Shown here: positions 30,030 to 41,391 of the stretch, in pieces
Layout of the letters: each line of letters opens with the position of its first letter
How positions within the stretch are numbered: position 1 is the first letter of the stretch
Assembly (NCBI GenBank): GCA_015501585.1
Contig: JADNRY010000036.1
Location: 124,001-188,000 of the forward strand
DNA from: Rhodocollybia butyracea
Lineage: Eukaryota; Basidiomycota; Agaricomycetes; Agaricales; Omphalotaceae
Reading direction: 5' to 3'
Length of the DNA stretch: 64,000 bases
The notes under the pieces: generated by a model
Databases searched by the model: none
Told to the model about the DNA's origin: nothing
Seen by the model: the letters and a program-made list of their open reading frames with translations, nothing else
Program-made: the position numbers and the translations under genes

Positions 30030-33000
30030 AACAATGACTTGAAGCATGGCGAATAGAACTTATTCTATCAACAAAATGGCGAACTCCAGATAAAGATGAA
30101 CAGGATAGGCTTCACACCCGGGCAATTATCAGAGATGTGTAGAGACTCTGAAGGTCCAAAACGACGAGTGGACTTGTATAGAGTGCAGATTGAGGTTCCA
30201 TAACCAAGGGAGTCTGCCACATTTTACTTCCCAACCTGTAAAGCACAGGTAATTGTTTTATTGCGAGCACAGGACATGATAATGGTAAATCGCTCTTGCT
30301 AGGCGAAATGAGTACAAGCTCTCTGGCTTTGCCATTCGAAACATAAATGATTCGACCTTATTGGGACCCCCGACTTATGAAACCCACGCCAAAAATCCGT
30401 GCGGATTCACTAGAAATACTCATGAAAAAAACAAGTCGTTTACACAGCCAAGTTACAGCCAAGTACTTACGCTGTTTTAGTGGCGGTCTCTGACTGATTT
30501 AAGATCTCAGTACTGGTCCCGCCAAGCTTCGCTCAATATCGTGTAACGAATCAGTATAGCCACTGGAGACTCGCTTCAATACCAGTTTGTCAGTATGGAA
30601 GGACTGTATTTGGGTACCCTGGTCATCTTGTTAGCTGAAAGTTGGATCCCAGTCAAGGATTGTGATTACCGTCAGCCGAGAACCTGGAAAGCCACGTTCT
30701 CGAATGTGTAAATGTTCAATATGTGTTCAGAACGTATTATCCGCCAAAGATTGGAAACATGGCGTCCAGCGACTTTTAGGGTCGTGGTATGCTTGTGGTC
30801 CCATTGAGTGAAGAATACCGGGCATACGCGCGGGAGATTGAGTCCAATTCCGGGCCTGAAACATCCTGTTAGACGAAAAATCAATATTGAAGGGAGTTCA
30901 AACGCTACCGAATGAACACGCTCTTGCGGCAAAGTAGCCCCAAGATGCATTTTGAACATCCCACCCTGTGAGAATGTCGGGATCCAATTCCACGACGATG
31001 TCCACAAATGAGTTTATCAAATCCAGCTCAGATGAAAACACCTCAAGGGATACGCCAGACAGTCTTGCGTTATTTAGTGGCGTAGAACCGACACAGGCTA
31101 CACGTGTAACCAAGGGTTCGTCTTCAACTGCTTGGAACGTATAGAACATGGCGACAGGTTCTGTGATCACATTGAGGACCTGAGGACCTTTTCCTATTCG
31201 TGAAGGTGACACGTACTATTTTCTTCCCCATGTGGTAATCAACCAGTATTTGACTGTGCTGGTTTGTGAGGTTAATCATTAATAAGTATGCTAAACTTAA
31301 TGTTCCCCTTACCAAAAGACTTCCAGTGACAATATACTTATATCTTCCTTTCCATGAGAAACGTTACTATCTACTCTCACTAGAGAAGCCTTGAGTCCAT
31401 ACTTGTTAACTTGTGTAGGGCCTTGGATCTAGAAGAAAAGTCTAGACTCCAGACTAGCCAGATAAAGCAAAGGCGCACCTGTGACTTAGATGAAAATCGA
31501 CTGGTTTCGATTTGCCGTCTTGGGAGCTAAGCCATTTGCGAGTCTCTTTGGGACTTGGGGGGGAGAGCCAGCAAACTCCCAACTACACACACCCGAATCT
31601 GAATATCGCCAAGAAGAATCAGATTGATAAAAGGGTCATCGTCAGTCGTGTTAGAATCTACCACCCAGTCTTCGAGACATGATATTCCTTCACCGCCTTT
31701 CAGATTATATACCAAACCCGCATACTCTCTAGGTCCAGGCGGAGCATCCCTTTCGTCGGAATAATAAGGCGCCCGAGGTATGCGCCGTTTTAGTCCTAAA
31801 TCATCGAAAGAAGAACGGAGTATTGATGCCTAGTAGGGTTTTATAGCCTTAGTCCTTCCAGGATAGAGATGAATAGTATCAATTTGTAAACCTGTAAACC
31901 TACTGGGGCGGAGGATCTTGTCCCGGGACCATGTCGATTGAGATATAACAGCCTGGACTGAAGTTCTGGGTAGACTCGCGGATACAGTGGAAATGGAGAC
32001 ATTCGTTGGTGCTATGGCGTTGGTACTACTTTCTGGGATACAGGAACCAGTTTAAGAAATACTTCAGGAATGCTCATCATTAAACTAACTTTGAAGCAGG
32101 AAATTCATCTTTTGGCCCTGTTTTGGCCAAAGAGCGTAGGTTTCTAAGTAAGCTATTCAATTTGTCTGAGTAGAGATGAGGTGGGTCAGTTTCACCTCGA
32201 CGGAGTGGGTGAGCCTCCGCGAGAGCTATGAAAAAGTTGAAGTCAGAGCTAATAGTGTTACTTTCATCCGAAAACTCTGACGCTGCCCTCTTAAAACTGC
32301 ACATGATAATACCGCGATTGAGGTCTACGAAGATGGAAAGAGGGGTACATATATTAATGGTAGCTGTAAGGAGCGTTGCTGCCTAAACACATTAGTTTCT
32401 GCAGAAGATCTATGGAGGCTGTAATTGTTGTCAAACGGTGCCACCAATGGTCGGTCCAAACTCGAGGCGGCAGCAACTACTACATTTTGTAAAAAATATA
32501 GTGTTCTCTACAGGACCTGATGTCAGTATAGTTACTTTACATAGAAAGAACAATATCAATCACCTCTTCGAGCTCATCTTCTTCGCTGCCGAATTCCGAA
32601 TCGGAACTCTCGCGATCATAATCAAACTCGATTTCAACTCCCTCTGGGACATCCGGAAAGGACTTGAGAGAGTCTATGCTCGCACCGTGTTTGACAACAT
32701 CGAGTCAAAGAGACTTTTCTCGAGGATCTCCATTGGTCTCAACAGGAGATTCTTCTCGAGTCCTTGTACTAGACACTCAGTGTCAATATCAAACAACTCA
32801 CTGAGGTTGGGGGACAAAATCTCGTGGAACAGTGTACCAGTTTGCATTGAGCAAGACCCTTCATCTAATAGCACATCACAGGAGAATGGAAAGTCAGACA
32901 GATCACAAGCGAAAGGGCAGGATTTCAAATGGAATGGGCTGTAGAAAGGTATTCAAATGTACTGCGCATCCTGGCCGTCTTCTTCAGAGTCTGATTTGGG

Positions 33001-33163
33001 AAGGTCATCATGAAACCCGCAATGAAGACCGGAAGGGAAATTGGTCCTTATGTCAGTCGAGCAAAGGTTTCTAGCGCAGAAATATGATTCCGATCCAATG
33101 GAGTACTACAGTACACGGAATCACATTAACATTGTAGTTTCAAAGATAACAGAAAACACAGAT

Positions 33164-33365
33164 TGTTAAGGTTAAAATAAGATTTATTCTGGTACAGAGA
33201 AAGAGTCGATAGTTAGTTCGTAGAATATAAATGAATAATATATCGTAAGTCCATACCTGGTACAGAGAAAGGGTCGATAGGGGCTTCTCTCTGGACCAGG
33301 ATGATAAATGTCTGAATAAGGTAATCAACCCGTCTCGGGTTAAGGCGTTAAGTCAATCTCTAACA
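33164..33365 (-). mobile_element. 3' LTR of a Ty1/copia element
   Basis: On the minus strand a purine tract (AAGGGGGGG) is followed immediately by TGTTAGAGATTGACTT, and the segment closes with CCTTAACA. That gives a 202-base LTR with TGTTA...TAACA ends directly downstream of the copia RNase H end. No second LTR is present in the window. Confidence 0.65.
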
Positions 33366-33960
33366 CCCCCCCTTGACTAGTGTCGAGGCCGAGAAGCTTG
33401 ACCCATTGTTTGTGTAGCGTTCAGTGTAGAGGTTTGGTAAATATATCTGCAACATTTTCTTTGTTCAAAATGTATATAACATCAATGAGATGCTTCGCGA
33501 TGCAGTCTCTAATGAAATGTTCCCAAATTGAGATATGTTTCATCTTGCTGTGCGCATGAGTATCATGTGTGCACGCGATAGTTCCTTGGTTGTTGCAGAA
33601 GATAGTAGTAGGCAAGGATTGGGGGAATCCAAGTTTGGCGAATAAGTTTCGAACCAGAGTACATCTTTTGCGCAATGTGTAGTAGCGAGGTATTCTGCTT
33701 CGCAAGATGATAGGGCGATAACAGACTTTTGTTTTGAGCTCCAGGATAATGGAGAACCGTTCATGATTACAACAAAACCTGAGACAGATTTCCTCTCATC
33801 TCCCATACCCCAATCTGAATCTGATAGTGCGCAGATGAGAGGATAGGCGGGATTTTTTTTTTTTTTTTTTTGGGCCAGATACCATAGGTAGTGGTGCCTT
33901 TGAGGTAACAAAGTAGGGGTAACAAAGTAGGTGTTTAGTGGCAGCAATGTGTAAAGATGG
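33366..33960 (-). pseudogene. Ty1/copia polyprotein, C-terminal RNase H fragment
   Basis: Two overlapping minus-strand pieces carry the typical copia RNase H end: DERKSVSGFVVIMNGSPLSW, SSKQKSVIALSSCEAEYLA, then LFAKLGFPQSLPTTIFCNNQ, HISIWEHFIRDCIAKHLIDV and the terminal NVADIFTKPLH. The frame changes near 33600. Upstream, the RYLKGTT-type motif is disrupted by a 13-14-base tandem duplication (CTACTTTGTTACC twice near 33905-33935) and a run of about 19 A/T at 33852. The element is cut off at about 33960, so integrase and most of the reverse transcriptase are missing. A dead 5'-truncated copy. Confidence 0.8.
33852..33870. repeat. Poly-T/A homopolymer
   Basis: About 19 T in a row, inside the copia fragment; in the coding strand it gives a run of lysines. 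Confidence 0.9.
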
Positions 33961-34575
33961 ACATGAGTCCGGCTCCTTACCAGGGACTCGCGGGTTTAAC
34001 CCGTGGGAATACCCGCCCAACCCGGATCCGCCGGATCCCGGTACCAACTCCCATGGATCCCAATCAGTTCACGGGTCACGATTCTGAAATTTTGGCAAAC
34101 CCACAGGTACCTGGGACCTGCCAAGTCCAAGTATGGGTCACCAACTTAAAGTAAATCTTTGATTGTTAGTAGCATAGAATACATTTGCAATTCACTACTA
34201 GTATATATCAAAATGGAAAAACAAAATTCAAAAAGTATGATAACTTTGATAAGCAAGTTCTGCAAGAGCCAGACAGTCAAACGAGAAAGTCTTAAATAAT
34301 GTTTGGGACATGGTGGTAAGTTGGGAGGAAAGAATTGGGAAGCTACTGAGCGTGCGAATGAAGCTGGGTTTTTGGTCTAGATTTCGGAACGTTCGCCGGA
34401 TTTAGACGCGCGTTCCTCTTCTTCGTACTTCCACCTCTTCATAGCGTAGCTAACTCCGAAGTAGCACTTCGAGTATAGTTTTTCATAATTTCTCTTCTGC
34501 GATACTCTTATTCACTTATCCCGTTTTCTGAGAAAATTGCTTTTCCCTATCGCTGAGAAACACATTTTGGATGCT
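33961..34575. other. Spacer between copia fragment and DIRS element
   Basis: Contains a GC-rich stretch with clustered GGATCC-like words (34020-34060), then AT-rich sequence and a likely promoter/leader of the DIRS element. No gene seen. Confidence 0.4.
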
Positions 34576-36786
34576 ATGACCGAAAGACAAGCATGCGATA
34601 CTTGGGCTCGTAGGAAACTCGCAGTGGCTGAAGAGGCTAGGCTCGAAGACGAGCGTCGCTTGGACAACCTCCGAGCTCTCAATCCTCTGCCAGACGCATC
34701 GGTTTCAGAGAATGGTGAACGGGCAGCAGCAACTCGCAAGGCTCGCCGCGCTCAGCTACTGCGTACGGCGGAATACAAAGCATCTCTCATAGTTGGAGAC
34801 CTCCAAGTCGGCGTGGGTGAGCCCACCGGATCTCCTTTGTCTCCCCTCCCCAACTCTCCAGCGCGTGTTATTGCACAACAGGACCAAGCCAATTGGGAGG
34901 AAGATGGCCTCTCCATCCTGGACATGGACCTGGATGGCCTTCCTGGGCAGCAGAGCCAGGCCGAGGCTCACAACCTGGATGGCGACGCACCAGACTCTCC
35001 CGGGCCATATCACAATGAGCTCCGTGCGATGCCCTCCTCAGATGACCAACCGATGCATCGTGCTCACGGGCACAGCAGTGTCTTCGGTGACCAGAGACAC
35101 GGCAGTGTAGCACCTTCCAGGCATGGAAGTCAAGGTGAGAAGCTCTCCTTTGTCTCACCCCGCAGCCATATAGCATATATGCGCCGCATATTCACATTCA
35201 TCCTGTTCCGCTTGGTATCTGGCTAACACAACTTTCTGCTAGATTGTATGCTCAGCCACGTCGACATGTCTGACGGCGTGGCCGACTGGCTGGCTGCAGG
35301 CTCTTCACCCGGACCCTTTCCGCCCATGGCCTCCACACCCAGACCGGCATGAGGTCCAAAACCTCGACGTGTTGTGCCTCTCGCTGCACCAGCAGGAATC
35401 CGGACCCATGCTCAGCGGCACCATTGCGAGCGTTCTCTCTCCCCGCTGCATCATAGGCCCATTCCCCAGCCTCGCGCACTCCTGGAGCGAGACTGGTTGA
35501 CAAGCCGTCTTCATGACAGGTCTCGTCACCATCGACATGCCTTGCCCGTGCGGATCCATGCCTCTACCAGAGGTCAATCTCGACGTCCTTCCCCTCCTTC
35601 CCATGGTCATCATGATGTGGGTGGACACGACAGAAGGCAGCGCTCTCCTTTGACGGGTAGGCATGGCAGGAAGCACCACTCCCCATCACCGGGCAGGTTT
35701 GGCGGCAGACGCCGCTCTCCTTCCACAAGCATCCAGCTCAGGAGACACCACTCCCCTTCTTTCTCCAGTCCCGGGGAATACCGTCATCAGTATCGTAGTC
35801 ATCGAGGCTACAGCACCTACAGCAGCAGACACCAATCTGGGCACCGTTTGCGCTGTTCCAGCGTATCACCTGTCAAGGCTCGTGGTAAAGGAAAAGACCT
35901 TCCCGATCCTTGGAACGCTGAAGTCCCCGATCAGGAGCCCTTGGGCATCCTGAGTTGTGTCCCTGCTGAGGTCACCTCTGCACTCAGAGCTGGCTGGACC
36001 GAGTACATCCCCCTAGGGTGGTTTGCGGATCGGCACAACTCCTCTCTGTCGGGTTCCAGCATCCCTGGCACAGACAGCTGCTTGCAAATGGATGAATCCG
36101 GCCGGGTGCAGTACAAGAACAAGAAACTGGGCCACATTCCACTTTCCCTTCTCACCCTCGACGACTGGTCGACGATTGCTGATAACATGCCTAAAGCCAT
36201 GCGGGAGCACCTCATACCCGCTCGCAGGGACCGTGCCGGCTCCGGCAAGGCCAATTGCATTGCGGAATCTCTCCTGGAGTTATTTGACATGGTCCGGCGC
36301 CGCCCCGATTACAGGTCATATTTTGAGGCTTATAAGGAATACACGGACAAGGTCCTCCGTAGCTGGCATGCTCAGGCTGACGCCAAATGGAAGCTCGGGC
36401 ACTTCTATCCGGATACTTTCCGTATGATTTCCACTGCTCATCAGAACAAGTCGAAGGCCTCAAATGCATATGCGTCTGGCTCCAAGACCACAAAGTCGTC
36501 ATCCGAGTCCTTTTGAGATTCAAAGACAAACAGCAAGACACGAGGGGATCGTCGCAATGCCAGATGTCTCCACTGTGGAAGCACCCAACATGGGCATCAT
36601 GAACATACCTCGAAACCTTCCGATTATCTCAGAAAAGTTGATGGCAAGTGGGTCAACGGTCAGAACCAAGAACTATGTCTCTCATGGAACGGTCTCAAAG
36701 GATGCAAAGGCTGCAAGTTTGAGCATCATTGCGGCATCTGTGGATCCACCTCACACTGCTCTCAGACTCACCCCTCTGAGCGATGA
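34576..36786 (+). pseudogene. DIRS-type retrotransposon gag, broken
   Basis: Exon 34576-35134 starts MTERQACDTWARRKLAVAEE. A GT-AG intron (35135-35242) leads to the second exon. The middle is a long low-complexity His/Arg/Ser region (RHHRHALPVRIHAS and similar), then a compact domain (ILSCVPAEVTSALRAGWTEY to HFYPDTFRMISTAHQ) like the gag core of Agaricomycete DIRS elements, and finally Cys/His clusters (ARCLHCGSTQHGHHEH, CKGCKFEHHCGICGSTSHC) before TGA at 36784. In-frame TGA codons at 35350 and 36514 interrupt it. The pol frame overlaps the end of gag in a different frame, as is usual for DIRS. Confidence 0.7.
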
Positions 36787-38483
36787 GTTTCACATTCCGA
36801 TAACTACTTGCCTCATCCCAGATGCTTGGCGTGCACTTCTAAAGGAGACTAATGCTCCTGAGAAGTTTGACGAGGTTCCGAAAGGCCTCGAGTGTGGTTT
36901 CTACATCGGCATAGACAAAGAATTTTCTCTTACCTCCACTTTCACTCCCAAGAATCATTTTCGCACAGACGCAGAAGCACAAATCATTCGCTCAAAGTTT
37001 AAAGATGAGATTGCACTAGGCCGTCTCTCTCTGGGTTTCCTTCTGGAGACATTAGAATCTATCATAGGACCTTTTCGCACCGCTCCCATGGCTGTTCTAG
37101 AGCAGAAGCCAGGAAGATTCCGTATTATCATCGATCATTCATTCCCAAGACTGCGCCACCTCCTCTCCTTTGCATCTTATTTCAACTTTTGCAAGCCACT
37201 GAGGTTAGCTACCCCGGACAGCATAATCAATCCCAACTCAGTCTCCATAAACTCGCTCATTGACGCTAATGATTTTCCATGTGACTGGGGGCACCTTCTC
37301 AGACTGCTACTTGCTAGTTGCGGATGCTCCTGAAGGTGAGGCTCACCATGCTACGACACATTCATCTCATTAACACTCCCCTTTCTTAGGCACGCAAGTC
37401 ACGGTTTTTGATGTAGACGCCGCTTTCAGAAATATCCCACTACATCCTTCCATGCGCAAGTACGTTGCGCTATTCCTTGACGGTCTTGTTTATCTGGACC
37501 TCTGCCTGAACTTCGGTATTCGCTCTGCACCAGGCATCTGGGGTCTTGTCGCGGATGCCATGGTCTGGATCTTACTACACAAGGGAGTTGATGCCTTGCT
37601 CAAGTGGGTCGACGACTTCATCTTTTTCCGTTACCCACATTCTCGGAAAAAAGACAGTTCTTATATATACTCATATGACGAGTTGTTGATCTGGAACATT
37701 GCTGCAGTTTTAGGTTGGCCATGGGCTCCAAGCAAATTCATACCTTTTGCTTTCTTTTTCCTCTACATCGGGTTCTTGTGGAACTTGACCAACAAAACCG
37801 TTGAGTTACCAAAGGCCAAGAAGGAAAAATACATTGCCTGACTGGAACCATGGCTTGCGCCAAAAGCAAAGATGTCACTCGAACAGACCGAAACAGTCAT
37901 CGGTACACTGAACCACGCTTCACTGGTCATACCGACAGGCCGTGCTCACCTCTCATCCTTCTATGCCTTTTGGGCCACCTTTCAAGGACCTCTTGCTCGG
38001 GTCATACCCCACACAGTATCAGCCACATTGAGAGAGGACGCTCAGTGGTGGACCAACACTCTCTCCAACGAATTCGTTGGCCTCAGGATAGCAAAACCGC
38101 CCCCTCTCACAGAGCTCAACATATTCGGTGACGCTTCAACTTCATGGGGCATGGGTCTATTCATCAACAACCATTGGCTGGCCTGGGAACTGCGGAATGG
38201 ATGGCAGGGCGAGCACAATGAGCGTCACATCGGATGGGCTGAGATGGTCATTGTCGAACTCACCATCTGAACATTGATAGCCTCTGGGATCAACAACGCC
38301 AGAGTTCTCATCCTCTTGGACAACAAAGGAGTAGTGGGATCGCTTAGAAAAGGATACTCACGAGGCTCTGAACAAAACCGCATACTTCGACGTATCATCG
38401 AGCTAATGCAGGAACATTCCATCTGGGTTGATTGTGAATATGTCCCTACAGACCTAAACATTGCCAATGCACCATCAAGGTGA
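36549..38483 (+). pseudogene. DIRS-type reverse transcriptase-RNase H, broken
   Basis: The first part (IPDAWRALLKETNAPEKFDE, then APMAVLEQKPGRFRIIIDHS) is the N-terminal RT region. A probable intron (37336-37389) precedes VTVFDVDAAFRNIPLHPSMR (RT motif A) and KWVDDFIFFR (the catalytic DD box). RNase H follows (ELNIFGDASTSWGMGLF, ILLDNKGVVGSLRKGYSRGS, TDLNIANAPSR). Breaks: one extra G near 37290 shifts the frame just before CDWGTFSDCY; TGA stops lie at 37839 and 38268 inside an otherwise continuous frame. The start is approximate because pol overlaps gag. Lack of integrase and presence of the downstream recombinase identify the DIRS order. Confidence 0.8.
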
Positions 38484-38744
38484 AAATTTCCCTCGAGACA
38501 CCTTTTACATCCTCACCCTCCTGCGCTACCTAGACATCTACAACCATACATACATGACTGTGTAAAGTTTCAGGATCCCCGTTTAGTTTAAACTGTGTAC
38601 TACCTCATACCTACTTACAGATAATATTACGAACTCGCAGTGTCGTGCAATCACTAGCCTATCAAAAAATTCCGTAACATGTGACCACGTTAATTCCCCG
38701 TGAAAGTTTATCACATGATAAACTTCCTTTCAACTTGAACCATA

Positions 38745-39850
38745 ATGCCACCCTACCGTTTCTTGCTTTCCAGCAAAACAAACAACACCAACAATATCAT
38801 TGGCCACATCCCTCGCCAGAATTCTACTATATCCACATCTCGCTCTAGCCAAACAACTTCATTAAACGAAAACACGCGTCGGGTAATGGATGCTGCGGTG
38901 TCTGCTAAAACAAACAAGAAGAAATGGCACCATATGAACAGATTCCTGGACTGGTGCACCGAGTCGGACCTGGCCTCCACTGACATATCTCCACCATCTG
39001 AAGAAACGCTCTGCAACTACGTAGCCAACAGATTTGCTGGTGTCACAGCTGGTGCCACCGCCAAAGCCCATATTGCCGCCATCAAACAGTGGAATGCTAC
39101 TCGTGGATTTCCATGGATGGGAGGTGATAGACTCAGACGAGTTCTTGCTGGTGTAGAACATCAGGCTCCGAAATCTTCTCAGCGGGAACCAAGGAAGCCT
39201 GTAAAGAAATCTCACATTCTCTCACTCAGGGATGACGCTCGAGCCAGCTACTACAATGGAAAGAAGGTTTGTATCGCTGCTACCGCAGACACCCTCTTCC
39301 ACAGCCAGATGAGAGCAGGAGAAGGTCTCGCAGACAAGGCTGACCCAACCCTCTATGACAGCTCGAAACTCCCTTGTGTAGGCGATCTAGGCACTCCTAA
39401 CAACAAAGGCATCGCCTTGCTCAATCTCCCGTGCACTAAGATGAACCAATCTCGTGGAGAAGAAGTCATTGTTCCCGCCGCCACAGTCGCGCTCCTTTGA
39501 AAACACATACAGATTAACAAGTTGAAGTCAACTGACCCTCTCTTCTCCTTCCGTGATGACGGAGGCAAACTCACTGTTCTGACGAAGAAGGAATTCCTTG
39601 CTCGCTGCAATGAAGTCTGGAACCTGAAAGGGAATCAGAAGATGATGGGTCACTGCTTCAGAATGGTGGCACCACATACTACCTAACCTCTGGTATGGCT
39701 CCCGAAGTTGTGAAGGCAATGGGTCGCTGGAAGTCAGATGCCTTCCTGCGTTACTGGAGGGACCTGGACACCCTTGCCTCTCTCCACCTGCACCGCTTCC
39801 AAACCCAACAGCAACATGGACACCGTGTCCGCAACGCTGCTAGGTTGTAG
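38745..39850 (+). pseudogene. DIRS-type tyrosine recombinase, broken
   Basis: Starts at ATG 38745 (MPPYRFLLSSKTNN). The N-terminal SAM-like core-binding domain (KKKWHHMNRFLDWC, TLCNYVANRFAGVTAG) is followed by the catalytic domain with the first Arg in FHSQMRAGEGLADK, the His/Arg pair in GHCFRM and the C-terminal box MGRWKSDAFLRYWRD holding the nucleophile Tyr. A TGA at 39498 and a one-base deletion near 39665 (after GHCFR) break it; the frame then runs to TAG at 39848-39850. A working enzyme of this type integrates a circular DNA copy without target-site duplication. A 260-base spacer separates it from RNase H. Confidence 0.8.
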
Positions 39851-41390
39851 CACCAAGCTGGCACCGCCACATCACTATCCAATTTCATCGTTCCCACTCT
39901 TCTTGTCCATCATCATCACTTCCTTTCTCTTCCTTTTTCTCCTTATCACTCTGCACATCTCAGTACCCTCGGCTGGGCCAAGACCTGGGGGCAGTCAGTT
40001 CCCTACGTACACTCGATGCACCATCGGCTTCTTCGCAACGGGTTTTTGACTGTACTTCATCTCTGCACCCCCAGGTCAGAATAATTATTCCGTGTTGTCA
40101 TTCGACATCGTGGAATATTTATTCTGGTTCTCCTTAGCCCTCCTCTTGGTACTAGTGGCCTCAGCCACGCTTATTTATATTCTGGTCTAAGAAGTACGAA
40201 TGGACTATAGACTCGAAAGACAACAAATTAAACCATTTATAAGGAGATTTAACCAATGGTGGGAATACATTATATAGCCGACAACATGCGATTTAAGTAG
40301 TATGAGAGTGAGGGAACCTAGATGCGAAGAATATTAGAGCAGAGAGGAAAAACCAAGCAAAGCCACGTACTCATATCCCATGGCTAGCTGCACATAGATA
40401 GGGTGGTTGGGGCAGGACATAAAATCTAACCAATATACAATGACTTCAAGGCGAGTGGCGACAGTAGAGGGACAGGTACAAGAACAAATTGCTTGATGCA
40501 CAAGGATGTTTTGAGCATGAACTTTGCAGTTTATACCCTGTAATCATAATGCAATCAGTAATAAGAGACCATAGTTCAAGTCACATACCTTGAAACCAGA
40601 CTCATCCATCAAGCTCTGGACCCCATGGGTTGTTGTTGCAGAACAACCTGGAATATATGTCAATGCACTGGAAGATTCACGTAAAGCAAAAGGGAGTTAA
40701 GCAAAAAAAACAAGCGGGGTCTGAAACATGGCAGTAAAAAGCAAAGATGAGGATGGAGAGCTGACAGAAATGAACAACAACGGTGAGCAAAAACCCTTTA
40801 AATTGTTTTTTATATACTGGCCAATAACATGGCCATGGCATTGGCAGCAGGAAAGCAAAGACAACGGTAAACAAAATCAATATTGTAGATTATGAGAGCA
40901 TGATAATAAGAGAAAAAACAGAAAAAAACAATGACAGTCAAGCAAAGTTCAAAGCACAGCAATAAGCAAGATTCATGGGACAATTATGGGATGGTAGCAG
41001 GACGGTGAAAGACTTTAAGGAACATCCTCTGATAATAGCTAGCAATAGCTGCCTCAACCGCAATGACTCCCCTCAGGTCTTGGGCAGAAGGAAACAGTGC
41101 TCAAAGAAGAGAAGGTTTTGGACCTGGCCAATCATGGATGAGTTCATAGAATGCCTGCGGGAAAGGAAGATGAGATAAAGGCAATTGGTTGGTCAACAAG
41201 CTGGGACTGCTATGCTGCGGACGTTGCGCAAGACCAGGCCAACAACAAGCTATAAGTACTTCTCGCTTGTACCATGTCTCCTGCGCCAATACTGCTTCAT
41301 CACTATCTCTGACAGGCTCAGGAATAAGCAATCAATCTAGAAGAAGGAGTTCCAGTCAGAATTTGGCCTCATAAAGCTCTCAGGCAACTT
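39851..41390. other. DIRS 3' end and AT-rich intergenic
   Basis: Near 39980 and 40065 lie short complementary words (GACCTGGGGGCAG and CTGCACCCCCAGGTC) that could belong to the internal/terminal inverted repeats of the DIRS element. From about 40150 on the sequence is AT-rich with no supported gene. Confidence 0.35.
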
Positions 41391-41391
41391 C

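Larger units (their letters stand above)
21600..32100 (-). pseudogene. REV3: Relic of DNA polymerase zeta catalytic subunit, split by transposons
   Basis: Reading the minus strand, landmarks of REV3 (family B translesion polymerase) appear in order: PREYAGLVYNLKGGEG (~31700), the exonuclease-like region with ELDPDILTGWDVQNASWGY (~30960) and GRHVSNLWRIIRSEHILNIY (~30740), MFRMAKPES (~30330), palm motif A as LDLQSLYTSLIIA (30121-30160, family DFQSLYPS), GRVVDFQGCNKFGVVNDLER (~29800), KGLLPRMLAELL (~29620), SASFSGRMPTVEIADSIVQ (~22970), a damaged motif C (22590-22612), KKRYVGFKYENIDDKEPVF (~22340), QDFIFTKEVRLG (~22110), FNLVGADVRQWYDEMPK (~21890) and a zinc CxxC (SECLICGNFA, ~21750). It is dead: TAA stops, several single-base frameshifts, loss of catalytic motif C, two MITEs, and about 6 kb inserted between about 23.2 and 29.5 kb. 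Possible further N-terminal pieces reach about 32.9 kb. Confidence 0.88.
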
